Assembly (NCBI GenBank): GCA_029565915.1
Contig: JAKQNG010000012.1
Coordinates: forward strand, 1-47,199
DNA: 47,199 bases
Direction: 5' to 3'
DNA from: Deltaproteobacteria bacterium
Lineage (GTDB): Bacteria; Myxococcota_A; Polyangia; JAAYKL01
In this document: one piece after another, positions 32,890 to 40,823 of the stretch
Numbering within the stretch: position 1 is the stretch's first letter
Layout of the letters: each line of letters begins with the position of its first letter
The notes under the pieces: model-generated
The model's database searches: none
What the model saw: only the letters and a program-made list of their open reading frames with translations
Told to the model about the DNA's origin: nothing
Program-made: the position numbers and the translations under genes

Positions 32890-34833
32890 GTGAACGAACC
32901 AGAACAGCCCGGTGTCTGCCCCGGTTGCGCGCAACCGGTGGATCCCCTTCGCTCCGCCGTCAGCATTGTCGGTGGTCGGCTGGTGCACTACTGCTCCGCT
33001 GCCTGTCGGGAAGGGCACCTGGGAAGGGAGCTGCCTCACGCTTCCGGGCCCGGGGAGCCGGCCATTGCAGCGGAAGATGATTTATCTCTCGCCAGTTGCG
33101 TTTCAGAGACCCCGCCATCGGACGGGCCGGACAGATCCCCTGACCCTGCCGCCGCAGGTTTCCGCAGGGACCGGATGTCCCTTGTCCCGCTGCTGCCCCG
33201 GTTGCTGGCTTTCCCAGCCCTGTTGTTCGCCGGTGTACTCATCAACGTTGCCGGTTCTCCCCGACGGATGGTCGCGGTCGTCGTGCTGTCATCGGCGGCT
33301 GTTCTGGCCGGGGCCGCACTGGATTTGTGGCACAACCGGGATCGGCTGGTGCGGCGGCTTCCGGAGGAAGCCGGACGATTGCTGGCGGCGGGACTTCTGA
33401 TTCTGCACGGTATTCAGACCGGCCAGAGTGCATCGGCAGCGGCGGCCGTCTTTGTCTGTGCTGCCTTCGTGCCGGGGGATCTGCTCGAATGCCTGTTCCG
33501 CCGGCGTTCCGGCGTGGTTGCCGACGGGTGCCTGCCGGCCCGTGATGTGGACGAATGGAAGGACAACTCGGCGACGGCCCGGATTGCCCGGCGGGTGGCC
33601 GGGGTCCTCGAATGGGTGCGGCTGCCCCTGGCCCTGGGGCTGGCTGTCGCATCCGGGACCTTCATGGGGCAATCCATGGACGTGAGTCTGCTGGTCGGCG
33701 CCATTGCCGTTCTGTTTCTGTCGCCCCGGCTGCTGCGCCTCATTGCCTTCGACGCGCACCGGCTGGCGGCCATCCGGGCCGGCCGTCTTGGTGTGGTTGT
33801 CCGGGACGGGGACGCTGTGAGTCGCGCGGGAAGCTGTCGCAGCATTCTGTTCATGGCGGATGCCCTGTGGGAAGAGGCACCGACGGTCAGGGACTGGTCC
33901 GTTGTGGCGGACGTGGACGAGGCATGGCTCCGGTCGGCGCTGTACGATCTGGAAAGCCGGTTCGCCGATCGGTACGGGACGGCCATCTGCGCGTTTCTGC
34001 GGTCTTCGGGATCGATCACTCCTCTGGATGTGGCCGACGGGCAGCGGGTGACCGGTCCGGGGGTAACCGGAACGACGGCCTCGGGACGCCTGTTGTGCGG
34101 AGCCCGGATGGCGCTGCTGCAGGAAGGGGTGTCCACGGCGGCGGAGGAAAGTTGGGCGGAAGCGGTGGCGGAGAGCGGACGGCGGCCATTTTTCGTGGCG
34201 CTGAACGGCCAGCTGGTCGCCCGTTTTGCCCTGGAGGATCGACTGCGCCCGCAGGCGGCCGACGCGGTGCGGCAGTTGCTCCTCGCCGGGTTCGATCCGG
34301 TGATGATGACGTCGGCGGAACTCGGGACGGCCCGCGCCATGGGGGAGCGGCTGGGACTGTCGCGGGTGCTGTTCGAAACCGGCGCCGACGGACTGGAATC
34401 GGTTTTTTCAGATTTTGAGAGTGCCGCGGACCGCTTCGTGCTGGTCGGCGGCGGTGCGCTGTTTGAGGAATTTGCAGGAAGGGCCTGCGGGTCCGTCCAT
34501 CTGTCCGGTGCCGCTGTCGGCGTCAGCCCGGCCGGCATCGATGCGCGCAGGGCCGGTCCGGCAGCGGCGGCGGCCGTGCTCTGCGATTGTCTGTCTGCGG
34601 TGCGCAGCGTCCGGCGCAACCTGATCGGCGTTTCCATGATCATGGTCGTCGGCCTGTGCCTGTCCACCGGGTGGCCTACGCCCGGCATGGCTGTTGGCGC
34701 GGCGGCGCTGGTCAGCACGGCGGCTGCCGCATGCACATTGAATGGTCCTTTTCAGCGCGCGACGGAGGTTAAGGCGGCACTGGCCGCAACCGGAAGAATG
34801 ATTCTGCAGCGACTGGGGGTGATGAAGCGATGA
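32890..34833 (+). CDS. Catalytically dead P1B-type ATPase-like membrane protein with TRASH-like zinc motif
   Basis: This is a 647-residue protein. The N-terminus has C10-x2-C13 and Y-C35-x3-C39, a TRASH/YHS-like metal site. Hydrophobic segments resemble the P1B-ATPase membrane domain (about 95-115, 120-140, 155-200, 240-290). After the last of these the chain follows a CopA-like order, but every catalytic motif is changed. The CPC of the transport helix reads LLVGAIAVL, DKTGT reads FMADALW (about 320), the HP loop is LESRFADRYG, TGD reads MTSAE (about 472), and GDGxNDxxAL reads GGGALFEE (about 520). The cytosolic framework RFALEDRLRPQAADAVRQLLLAGFDPVMMT is retained. The GTG start has GGAG 8 bases upstream. 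It overlaps trkH by ATGA. Confidence 0.8.
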   Translation: MNEPEQPGVCPGCAQPVDPLRSAVSIVGGRLVHYCSAACREGHLGRELPHASGPGEPAIAAEDDLSLASCVSETPPSDGPDRSPDPAAAGFRRDRMSLVPLLPRLLAFPALLFAGVLINVAGSPRRMVAVVVLSSAAVLAGAALDLWHNRDRLVRRLPEEAGRLLAAGLLILHGIQTGQSASAAAAVFVCAAFVPGDLLECLFRRRSGVVADGCLPARDVDEWKDNSATARIARRVAGVLEWVRLPLALGLAVASGTFMGQSMDVSLLVGAIAVLFLSPRLLRLIAFDAHRLAAIRAGRLGVVVRDGDAVSRAGSCRSILFMADALWEEAPTVRDWSVVADVDEAWLRSALYDLESRFADRYGTAICAFLRSSGSITPLDVADGQRVTGPGVTGTTASGRLLCGARMALLQEGVSTAAEESWAEAVAESGRRPFFVALNGQLVARFALEDRLRPQAADAVRQLLLAGFDPVMMTSAELGTARAMGERLGLSRVLFETGADGLESVFSDFESAADRFVLVGGGALFEEFAGRACGSVHLSGAAVGVSPAGIDARRAGPAAAAAVLCDCLSAVRSVRRNLIGVSMIMVVGLCLSTGWPTPGMAVGAAALVSTAAAACTLNGPFQRATEVKAALAATGRMILQRLGVMKR

Positions 34834-36419
34834 GAATTCGATCCATACTGCGCATCATCGGCGTGCTGGTGGCCGGGCTCGGCGTGTCCATGTTCCTGTG
34901 CGCGCTGATGGCGCTGTTTTACAAGGAGGAGGACCTGACGGCGTTCCTCGCCGCCGGCTTCGTTTCGTCCGCAGCCGGGCTGCTGCTGTTTTTTGTGGGC
35001 GGTCGGGCCCGTCGCCGCCTGGATGTGAGCCACCGGGAAGCCTTTGCCGTGGTCACCTTCGGCTGGCTGGCGTCCTGCCTGGCCGGTGCACTGCCGTTCT
35101 TCTTTTACGCCCAGGTTCCGGCGCTGTTTTTCCGCGATGCACCGATCATTGCGGCGGGCCACGGTGCGGCCGGCGTGCTCACCGCGCTCCCCGACTGCGA
35201 TGCGGGCACGGGCCTCGGCCGGGAGTTCTGTTCGTTTGCCGCCAGCATGTTCGAATCCACCTCCGGATTCACCACCACCGGCTCCAGCGTGATTGAGACG
35301 GGACTGTGGAACGACATCCATTCGCGCAGCGGCGGCCTTCCCCACGGCATTCTGTTCTGGCGCGCCCTGACTCAATTTTTGGGCGGCATGGGCATCATCG
35401 TGTTCGGTGTGGCCCTGCTGCCCCTGCTGGGGGTGGGCGGCATGGAGCTCTTCAAGGCGGAAGTGACCGGACCTGTCAAGGACAAGGTTGCGCCGCGCAT
35501 CGCGGAAACCGCACGATTGCTGTGGAGAATCTATCTGGGGATGACTGCTGTACTGGTGGTGCTGCTGATGTTGACGGGCCAGGGCCTCTACCTCTCCGTC
35601 TGCCACGCCTTTGCCACCATGGGGACCGGCGGGTTCTCGCCGCTGGCGGCTTCCGTTGAAACCCTCGACAGTCCCGCGGGTGAGTGGATCATTACGGTGT
35701 TCATGGCCCTGGCCGGAATGAATTTCGCGCTGCACGCGGCTGCACTGAGGAAGGGCCGCCCTGTTCACCTGAAGGATCAGGAAACCTGGTTTTATGTGGG
35801 TGTCGGGGTCGTGATATCCCTGGCCGTGGGCGCTTACCTGTATGCGCACCACGGCTACAGCGTGAACGACGGGATCCGCACCGGATTCTTCAACGCGTTT
35901 TCGGTGCTGACCACCACGGGTTTCGCCTCGACGGATTTTGCCCTCTGGGGGATCGGTGCCCAGCTGCTTCTCCTCGTGTTGTTCTTTGTCGGCGGGTGTT
36001 CGGGCTCCACGGGCGGCGGCATCAAGGCGGTCCGTATTCTGATGATGCTCAAGGTGGCCCTGACCGAGCTGAAGCGGCTGGTCCATCCCCACGCGGTGAT
36101 TCAGACCAAGATGTCGGGCACGCCGGTTCCCGTCCGCGTCATCAATTCCGTGGCCGGGTTCATTGCACTGTACCTGGTGCTGTTTCTGCTGGCCGCGGTG
36201 ATCCTGGGTCTCTGCGGTTACGATCTGACGGTTTCCGTCACGGCGGTCGGTTCCGCCATCGGCAATATCGGCCCCGGGTTCGGCGCCGTCGGGCCCATGG
36301 GAAACTTCAACTTCTTTCCCGACAGCCTCAAGTGGTTGCAGGTCTTTCTCATGCTGGCCGGCAGGCTCGAACTGTATTCCGTGTTCATCGTCATGACTCC
36401 GGAGTTCTGGCGACGTTGA
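34830..36419 (+). CDS. trkH: TrkH-family potassium uptake protein
   Basis: This is a 529-residue membrane protein of the TrkH/KtrB family, which forms the K+-conducting subunit. The four pore-helix signatures are visible as STSGFTTTGSSVIE, FATMGTGGFSPLAAS, NAFSVLTTTGFAST and SAIGNIGPGFGAVG. The gating loop after the third repeat contains GGCSGSTGGGIKAVRILMMLK. Ten or more membrane helices are present. No trkA-like regulatory gene is in the window. It is translationally coupled to the dead P-type ATPase, whose stop overlaps the ATG. Confidence 0.95.
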   Translation: MRIRSILRIIGVLVAGLGVSMFLCALMALFYKEEDLTAFLAAGFVSSAAGLLLFFVGGRARRRLDVSHREAFAVVTFGWLASCLAGALPFFFYAQVPALFFRDAPIIAAGHGAAGVLTALPDCDAGTGLGREFCSFAASMFESTSGFTTTGSSVIETGLWNDIHSRSGGLPHGILFWRALTQFLGGMGIIVFGVALLPLLGVGGMELFKAEVTGPVKDKVAPRIAETARLLWRIYLGMTAVLVVLLMLTGQGLYLSVCHAFATMGTGGFSPLAASVETLDSPAGEWIITVFMALAGMNFALHAAALRKGRPVHLKDQETWFYVGVGVVISLAVGAYLYAHHGYSVNDGIRTGFFNAFSVLTTTGFASTDFALWGIGAQLLLLVLFFVGGCSGSTGGGIKAVRILMMLKVALTELKRLVHPHAVIQTKMSGTPVPVRVINSVAGFIALYLVLFLLAAVILGLCGYDLTVSVTAVGSAIGNIGPGFGAVGPMGNFNFFPDSLKWLQVFLMLAGRLELYSVFIVMTPEFWRR

Positions 36420-36439
36420 GCCTTTCCCCTCATCGCCGG

Positions 36440-36468
36440 TTGCCGATGCACGGAATGGCCGTTACAAT
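36440..36468 (+). promoter_or_regulatory. Candidate promoter of the 36507 lipoprotein gene
   Basis: TTGCCG (36440-36445) and TACAAT (36463-36468) have a 17-base spacer; the start would be near 36475, about 30 bases before the ATG, which has AAGGAG upstream. Confidence 0.5.
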
Positions 36469-36506
36469 GGGTGCAGAGGTCGTTCTTTTGATCCAAGGAG
36501 CCCGCC

Positions 36507-37739
36507 ATGAAGAACCATCTGACGTTGATCCGGTTGCTGGTGTTGTTGTCTGTCGTCGGATGCAGGAGGGATCTGGATATCGCCGACCTGCCCGACGGCA
36601 GCGATTCCGTCGTCGATTCGTCCACCGGTTTGACCGACCTCGACACGGACACGGATGCGGACAGCGACGGCGACATCGATGTGGACACCGATCTGGGCCT
36701 CGGGCCGGCGATTCCCATGGACTGCAGCGACTGTCCTTCTGACGGTCACACCCTGGACGCCATGCGGTGCGCGGTGGACCTGTGCGACGCGGCCATCGTT
36801 TCACACAATGCGATCACGTCGCCGATGACCTTTGACATGGGATGCACGCTGGACGACACGTGGGCAGCCGTCGAGCACTTCGGCCATCCGGCCAACGACC
36901 TCGCTCCGCGGCGGGGCGATTCCTATGCGTTGCTGGCCACCGGCGGCGCGAATAACGCCAATCTCTCCCACACGGATATCTGCTCGAACGGGCTGGCGCA
37001 GGACACGGAGTCCGCCGACACGGCGACAGACAGCAACGGAGATTCCGATTCGTCGACGGAGATGGTGAACTGGCCGCTCATTTCCATGACCGACCCCTGG
37101 GATTTCCGCGCGGACACGCCACTGCTCATTTACGATGTGGTGGAATGGACACTCACCCTCACGGCACCGGAGAACGCCCGGGCATTCAGCCTGAAATACG
37201 TGTTCTTTTCTGCCGAGTACGACGACTTTATTTCCAGTCCTTTCAATAACAAGTTCTACATCCTGCTGAATGCACCCCAGACCACCGGCGGCCGCGACAA
37301 GGTGATCAATTACACGGACTGCCGGGATCCGGATCAGTACTTCGACTTCACCGGGGAAGGGTGCAACACCCTGTCGGGCTACTGCTGCTACGTGGCCATC
37401 AACTCGGCCCTCTCCGACTGCTGCTGGTATCCCTTCGGCTCACCCTTCGCGCCCAATCCGAACGCGGCCTCGTGCCCGGGGGATCCGCCCGCGGACAACA
37501 CCAACATCGCGGGGACGGGCTTCACCTGTGCCTCCAACAGTTTTGTCGACAGCGCCGCGAGCGGTTCCTCCACGGGCTGGCTGATGACCGCCTGGCCCAT
37601 TGCGCCGGGTGAGACGTTCACATTGACCTTCCACATCCACGACACCAACGACGCCCAGTTCGATTCCGAAGTGCTCCTCGACAGTTTTTCGTTTCACGAG
37701 GATATCGACGAAGACGGCGGCACCATTCCCATCGAGTAG
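36507..37739 (+). CDS. Secreted lipoprotein with choice-of-anchor-L-like domain
   Basis: This is a 410-residue protein with a signal peptide and lipobox SVVGC (Cys19), an acidic linker (about 45-60), and a beta-rich domain. The pattern RAFSLKYVFFSAEYDDFISSPFNNKFYILL matches the F-x-Y-x-F-x-S-x-EY core of the choice-of-anchor L family, which is found in bacterial surface proteins. A second Asp/Ser patch (about 168-188) and several Cys pairs (for example GYCCY, DCCWYPF) follow. The function is unknown. No sorting tail is seen, so the lipid is the likely anchor. Confidence 0.82.
   Translation: MKNHLTLIRLLVLLSVVGCRRDLDIADLPDGSDSVVDSSTGLTDLDTDTDADSDGDIDVDTDLGLGPAIPMDCSDCPSDGHTLDAMRCAVDLCDAAIVSHNAITSPMTFDMGCTLDDTWAAVEHFGHPANDLAPRRGDSYALLATGGANNANLSHTDICSNGLAQDTESADTATDSNGDSDSSTEMVNWPLISMTDPWDFRADTPLLIYDVVEWTLTLTAPENARAFSLKYVFFSAEYDDFISSPFNNKFYILLNAPQTTGGRDKVINYTDCRDPDQYFDFTGEGCNTLSGYCCYVAINSALSDCCWYPFGSPFAPNPNAASCPGDPPADNTNIAGTGFTCASNSFVDSAASGSSTGWLMTAWPIAPGETFTLTFHIHDTNDAQFDSEVLLDSFSFHEDIDEDGGTIPIE
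36634..36690 (+). repeat. Asp-rich coding repeat in the 36507 gene
   Basis: Short GAYACGGAY and GAYGGCGAY units encode LTDLDTDTDADSDGDIDVDTD after the lipobox, the same style as at 7.0, 9.1 and 12.4 kb. Confidence 0.7.
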
Positions 37740-37749
37740 GCCAGATCAC

Positions 37750-38256
37750 TTGCCCATATCCAACCTCATCGCGCGCATCAGAAAACGGCTCCGGGACCTT
37801 CTGCACCACGAGGATCCGCCGCACCGCATCGCCCTCGGGCTGGGGCTCGGCATGTTTGTGGGCCTGCTGCCCATCATGGGCATCCAGATGGCGGTGGTGG
37901 CCCTGCTGGCCCTGCCCCTGCGGGCCAACGTGAAGGCCGCGGTGGCCACCGTGTGGATCAGCAATCCGCTGACGTTCATTCCCCTGTACTGGGTCAACTA
38001 CCGCTTCGGCCTGCTGTTTTTTCCGGCCCGGCGCCTGTCATCGGCGGAATTTACCGGCGCCCTGACAAAGGCTTCCGACTGGCAGTGGAGCGCCCTCAAG
38101 GAAAGCCTTTCCAACCTGATGGGCCTCGGCGCGGACCTGATGGTGCCCCTGTGGGTGGGGTCCGCTGTGCTGGGCGTGGTGTTCGGCGTCCTGGCCTATG
38201 TGGTCGCCTTTCGCTGGGTGGTGTTCTACCGCAAACGAATCCGTCACGGCCAATAG
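37750..38256 (+). CDS. DUF2062 membrane protein
   Basis: This is a 168-residue protein with LHHEDPPHRIALGLGLGMFVGLLPIMGIQMAVVALLALPLRANVKAAVATVWISNPLTFIPLYWVNYRFG, the hallmark of DUF2062, a membrane family often beside envelope genes. Four hydrophobic segments are visible. The start is TTG, 10 bases after the previous stop, with no good SD, so translational coupling is likely. Function is unknown. Confidence 0.88.
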   Translation: MPISNLIARIRKRLRDLLHHEDPPHRIALGLGLGMFVGLLPIMGIQMAVVALLALPLRANVKAAVATVWISNPLTFIPLYWVNYRFGLLFFPARRLSSAEFTGALTKASDWQWSALKESLSNLMGLGADLMVPLWVGSAVLGVVFGVLAYVVAFRWVVFYRKRIRHGQ

Positions 38257-38259
38257 CGC

Positions 38260-39288
38260 TCAGCCCCAGAATTTCAGCCAGTCCGGCTTCATGTACTTCG
38301 CAAACAGGGCTTCGTTGTCGCTGCGGTGCTGCGCGCGGATGGACGCGATGGTGTCCCCGGGCAGGTCGAAGGGTTTGACGGGCGCGTCGACGTAGTGGCG
38401 GATCGCCGCTTTCAGCGCGGATTTCCAGCCGGGGAAGATGGGATGGAAGTATTTTGCGGCGGCGTCCATGGCGATGGCTTCGAGCTGGTCCACCGGGGGA
38501 AAAAGACCGTTGCCCGGCAGGGTTGCCGACTGGATGTCCGCTTCGATCTTTTTCGAAAACAGGGACGTCTGTTTGTGAATCCGCACGCCGTGGGCCCGGA
38601 GCCGCTGCACGATGAACAGCGCGAAGGGGCTGATGGACACATTTGCCCGGGGCAGGCGGCGCAGGTGTTCGAACGCCGGATGAAACCGCAGCAGGTGAGT
38701 ACGCACGTGCGCGGCGTGGGATTTGAACAGCTCGAAGGGAAGGACCTTCATGTGCTGTCCCAGGGGTGCTTTCAGGGCGTCAGCCACCCGCAGCCAGGAG
38801 AGAGGCTCACCCGCGAGGCGGCCGTGGAATTCGGCAAAGGACATGGCGGAGCCCTTGTGCACCCGGAACTGGTAGCAGGACCGGATGAAGGAATACTGCT
38901 CGCGCACGAACAGCAGCCCGTGCAGTGCGACATGGGGTTTCAGCGCTGTCAGAAACAGCACCAGCTGGTCGAGATATGGGTAAAAGGGCGAGGGATGTCG
39001 GTCCTCCAGTCCGGGCATGGGCCCCAACAGGTTTTCGTTGGAGATGAGGATGCGGTCCCCGGGCAGCTGATTGAGCATCCTTCCCACGTCTGCGGCGGCC
39101 GCGAGGATGTCTCTTTCGCGGTGTCGCTTCCGGGCAATCGTCTGCAGCCACTTATCCGGTTTGCGGGTCATGGCGCTGCGGGGAATGTAGCACCAGCCAT
39201 CGCCGGTGGAGGGCTGGCGGTCCAGAAACTTCTGGATGGCGGTGGATGCCGTTTTGTGGGCGCCGAAGTGGATGAAGAGCTGCTTCAT
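38260..39288 (-). CDS. Sulfotransferase-like P-loop protein
   Basis: This is a 342-residue protein. The N-terminal FIHFGAHKTASTAIQKFL is a phosphosulphate-binding P-loop of the sulfotransferase type (usually K-x-G-T-T). A later GLLFVREQYSFIRSCYQFRVHKGSAMSFAEF fits the 3'-phosphate segment of these folds. The rest is helical, with no clear acceptor site. The protein may transfer sulphate to capsule sugar or polymer. It is the last gene of the locus transcribed to the left, 6 bases after the second sulfotransferase-like gene. It converges with the DUF2062 gene (4 bases). Confidence 0.75.
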   Translation of the reverse strand: MKQLFIHFGAHKTASTAIQKFLDRQPSTGDGWCYIPRSAMTRKPDKWLQTIARKRHRERDILAAAADVGRMLNQLPGDRILISNENLLGPMPGLEDRHPSPFYPYLDQLVLFLTALKPHVALHGLLFVREQYSFIRSCYQFRVHKGSAMSFAEFHGRLAGEPLSWLRVADALKAPLGQHMKVLPFELFKSHAAHVRTHLLRFHPAFEHLRRLPRANVSISPFALFIVQRLRAHGVRIHKQTSLFSKKIEADIQSATLPGNGLFPPVDQLEAIAMDAAAKYFHPIFPGWKSALKAAIRHYVDAPVKPFDLPGDTIASIRAQHRSDNEALFAKYMKPDWLKFWG

Positions 39289-39294
39289 GGTTCG

Positions 39295-40200
39295 CTACCG
39301 TGTCCAGCCCGCGGCATTCTGTCCGAAGCGGGCCAGGGCGTCACGATAATCGTCCGCGTATTGTTCGCGCAACCGGTTTTGCACGGACGGATCGATGAGT
39401 GAGGTCCGGGCGTGGGGATGGGCCGCAAACAGCTTCTGCAGGGTCCAGCGCACGGGCTTCCAGCGGGACCGGGGAATCCGGCCGGCCAGGAAGCGGGACA
39501 GGGCGATGCCGGACGCGCGCAGGCCCGGATTGGCCTGCAGCGGCCGGATGTGGAGCGGCGCGGGATCGCAGAACATGGAAAAGAATGTCCGCGCCCAGGG
39601 TTCGAATCCGTCATGGATGCCTTCGAATGCCGATATCTGGAGATTGGTCGGGCCCACAACGCGGGCGATATCGTCTGCCACCCGGCACCACGACAGGGCG
39701 TCGCAGTCGATGCCGGCGAAAAAGTCGTCAAACGTCCGGGTGGTTCGTCCCCGGATGACCTGCAGCATCCAGGCCGATTCGATGAATGTGTCCTGATGCC
39801 GGATATACAGGATGACCCGCAGGGGTTCATCGCGAAAGACTTGGGAGAGGACGTCGATTCGACGGCCGGCATGAGGGTAGAGGGATGACGTTTCCCCGAT
39901 GAGCCGACCGGCAATAGACTCGTCGGAGATGAGCAGATCCATGCCCGCGGGTCTCCGACTGGAAAAAGCGTTGCAGATCACCTGGAAATGCGGATTGGCA
40001 TCCAGTTGGTTGACAGGAACCTTCTGCGTTTTTCCGAGCGCGTCAATCCATGTCAGCCGGGCAAAGGAAGGTTCATCGGGGAAAATCCGCGGAACGGACC
40101 AGATATTCTGCCTGGTCAGTTCATGCCTGTTTTCTTTCACCAACTTCTGCAGAGATGTGGTTGCGGTTTTATGCGCGCCGATATGGAGGTAGACGGTCAC
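39295..40200 (-). CDS. Second sulfotransferase-like P-loop protein
   Basis: This is a 301-residue protein. MTVYLHIGAHKTATTSLQKLV is the same P-loop as in the neighbour, and RVILYIRHQDTFIESAWMLQVIRGRTTRTFDDFF corresponds to the 3'-phosphate region. The two proteins look like diverged paralogues from tandem duplication. It starts with an ATGA overlap on the 203-residue gene, and GC content is high again compared with that gene. Confidence 0.78.
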   Translation of the reverse strand: MTVYLHIGAHKTATTSLQKLVKENRHELTRQNIWSVPRIFPDEPSFARLTWIDALGKTQKVPVNQLDANPHFQVICNAFSSRRPAGMDLLISDESIAGRLIGETSSLYPHAGRRIDVLSQVFRDEPLRVILYIRHQDTFIESAWMLQVIRGRTTRTFDDFFAGIDCDALSWCRVADDIARVVGPTNLQISAFEGIHDGFEPWARTFFSMFCDPAPLHIRPLQANPGLRASGIALSRFLAGRIPRSRWKPVRWTLQKLFAAHPHARTSLIDPSVQNRLREQYADDYRDALARFGQNAAGWTR

Positions 40201-40808
40201 TTACGAGCTTTTCGGATGCTGTGCGATTCTTCTGACTGTTGGTTTCGGACCAGTCCGGAATACACAGAACGGGTCCATTGTATCAGACGATTCGGAGGTT
40301 TCTGCGAAAGTCGGTCACATGAAGGGGCAACACGGCTGATTTCTTCCAGGGATTTTTCGTGTTGATATCGATCCTTCAAGAATTTTGAGAAATCTGGATC
40401 TGCGTATTCAAAATGAACTCCCAGATCGTTCAGAGCTTCCGTCGGACTTTTGGCGGTCTTGATTACATGAGAAATCCGGGTGCCTGCGATTTCACTGTCT
40501 CGATCAAACTTTTTTAGAAGAAGGTTTACTTCGTTCTGAATCCATTCGTTCAGTTTCAGGACTGAATCGGATGCGGCAGATTTCTGAGGAGCTGCTGAAA
40601 TCTGGTTGTCGCTGTCAGACAGAACAGCTTTATGTGTTTGAATATTCTGGTTTTCTGGTTCGCCGTTCGCGAAGTTTTTTGTTCGCAGAAGCAGAGCGCT
40701 GATTTGGGGTGTCCCGAAAGTGAGTTCTGGAAATGCTTTGAACCCATGCACCCAGCCATCGCGAAGGATAGAATTGGACGTACCCAGAACGACTATGCTG
40801 GACACCAC
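40197..40808 (-). CDS. Short protein with SGNH-like N-terminus, unknown function
   Basis: This is a 203-residue protein. IVVLGTSNSILRDGWVHGF resembles the first block of SGNH/GDSL hydrolases in polysaccharide loci, but the Gly-Asn and Asp-x-x-His blocks are missing. The rest is a polar helical sequence (LKLNEWIQNEVNLLLKKFD) without a family. It may be a truncated or recombined hydrolase. The GTG start has GGGG 5 bases upstream and the gene sits 15 bases after the large fusion gene. Base composition is AT-rich, as in that gene. Confidence 0.6.
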   Translation of the reverse strand: MVSSIVVLGTSNSILRDGWVHGFKAFPELTFGTPQISALLLRTKNFANGEPENQNIQTHKAVLSDSDNQISAAPQKSAASDSVLKLNEWIQNEVNLLLKKFDRDSEIAGTRISHVIKTAKSPTEALNDLGVHFEYADPDFSKFLKDRYQHEKSLEEISRVAPSCDRLSQKPPNRLIQWTRSVYSGLVRNQQSEESHSIRKARK

Positions 40809-40823
40809 AATTGCCCCTTTCCG

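Noticed and set aside
34752-36092. A 446-codon minus-strand frame with Gln/His-rich sequence
   Set aside because: Antisense to trkH, which has all its pore motifs.
39598-39612. A tRNA T-loop-like string (GGTTCGAATCC)
   Set aside because: It lies in the middle of a sulfotransferase-like gene and codes for ordinary residues. No acceptor stem, D arm or anticodon arm can be folded around it.
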